From positions 549,552-613,551 of the forward strand of contig NZ_SMBO01000003.1 in the NCBI RefSeq assembly GCF_004342985.1: a stretch of DNA of 64,000 bases, read 5' to 3'. Of the stretch, positions 63,930 through 64,000 are shown one piece after another (position 1 is the first letter of the stretch; every line of letters starts with the position of its first letter). Origin of the DNA: Novosphingobium sp. PhB57. Its GTDB lineage: Bacteria > Pseudomonadota > Alphaproteobacteria > Sphingomonadales > Sphingomonadaceae. The notes beneath the pieces were generated by a model, which saw only the letters and a program-made list of their open reading frames with translations, was not told the origin of the DNA and did not search any database. The translations under genes and the position numbers were made by a program.

Positions 63930-64000
63930 TGCCTGGCGACGTCCTACTCTTCCAACGCTTGAGCGTTAGTACCATTGGCGCTGTCAGGTTTCACGGCCGA
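63930..64000 (-). rRNA. rrf: 5S ribosomal RNA, partial (3' part)
   Basis: The minus strand reads TCGGCCGTGAAACCTGACAG, then GCGCCAATGGTACTAAC and later GGAAGAGTAGGACGTCGCCAGGC, matching the conserved 5S rRNA 3' half. The gene continues beyond the window edge; the exact 3' end is approximate. The rRNA operon (16S-23S-5S) must lie to the right, transcribed leftward. Confidence 0.9.

Overview
The window is high-GC alphaproteobacterial chromosome, most likely a sphingomonad (Novosphingobium/Sphingomonas type). The evidence is three large TonB-dependent receptors, a UrcA-family protein, a TPR-sulfotransferase next to a TonB receptor, carbohydrate-utilisation genes typical of the group, and an rRNA operon ending in 5S plus initiator tRNA-Met at the right edge (minus strand). 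I see no insertion sequence, phage, CRISPR array or integrase. Most genes are compact operons with ATGA-type overlaps. This attribution is inference from gene content, not from a search.

Layout. 1-4.2 kb: the end of a 2-dehydro-3-deoxygalactonokinase gene, two small secreted proteins and a LysR regulator. 3.2-15.0 kb (minus strand): a nitrate/taurine-type ABC transporter, two NikR-like ribbon-helix-helix regulators, two DUF1989 proteins, a biotin-dependent urea/guanidine carboxylase and allophanate hydrolase, followed by a secreted beta-propeller. This arrangement fits guanidine (or urea) assimilation to ammonia and CO2. 15.2-24.9 kb: two metallo-beta-lactamase-fold proteins (one with a degraded metal motif), two di-iron fatty-acid-hydroxylase-superfamily membrane oxygenases, a TonB receptor, a TPR-sulfotransferase and a small membrane protein. 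The two blocks share a sequence element, TATTAC-N14-GTAATA or a one-mismatch version, in front of five transcription units, so they probably form one regulon.

25-29.3 kb: ordinary genes (rsgA, an SDR with a divergent LysR regulator, small proteins). 29.3-44 kb: a carbohydrate/glycoconjugate block with a zincin fused to a beta-helix, a DUF5695 protein, a DPP-IV-type S9 peptidase, a GH43 enzyme, a TonB receptor, an SMP-30-like lactonase, a 2-hydroxyacid dehydrogenase and an RraA-like aldolase. A repeated TACGATATTCG-type palindrome lies in the S9/GH43 and TonB promoters.

44-60.2 kb: a catabolic module built on flavin chemistry. It has two luciferase-like monooxygenases, a flavin reductase, a RibB enzyme with a degenerate GTP-cyclohydrolase domain, an NCS1 (nucleobase-type) permease, a RutD-like hydrolase, two aldehyde dehydrogenases, a DUF1185 protein, an outer-membrane barrel and a chemoreceptor. 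A GntR/FCD regulator sits in its middle. The operator-like palindrome TGGTATACCA (one copy with a mismatch) occurs at the two divergent promoter regions and at the chemoreceptor promoter. I infer oxidative ring cleavage of a small N-heterocycle, comparable in logic to the Rut and pyridine pathways; the substrate is unknown. 60.2-64 kb: a ZnuD-like receptor with a Zur/Fur-family regulator, then tRNA-fMet and 5S rRNA.
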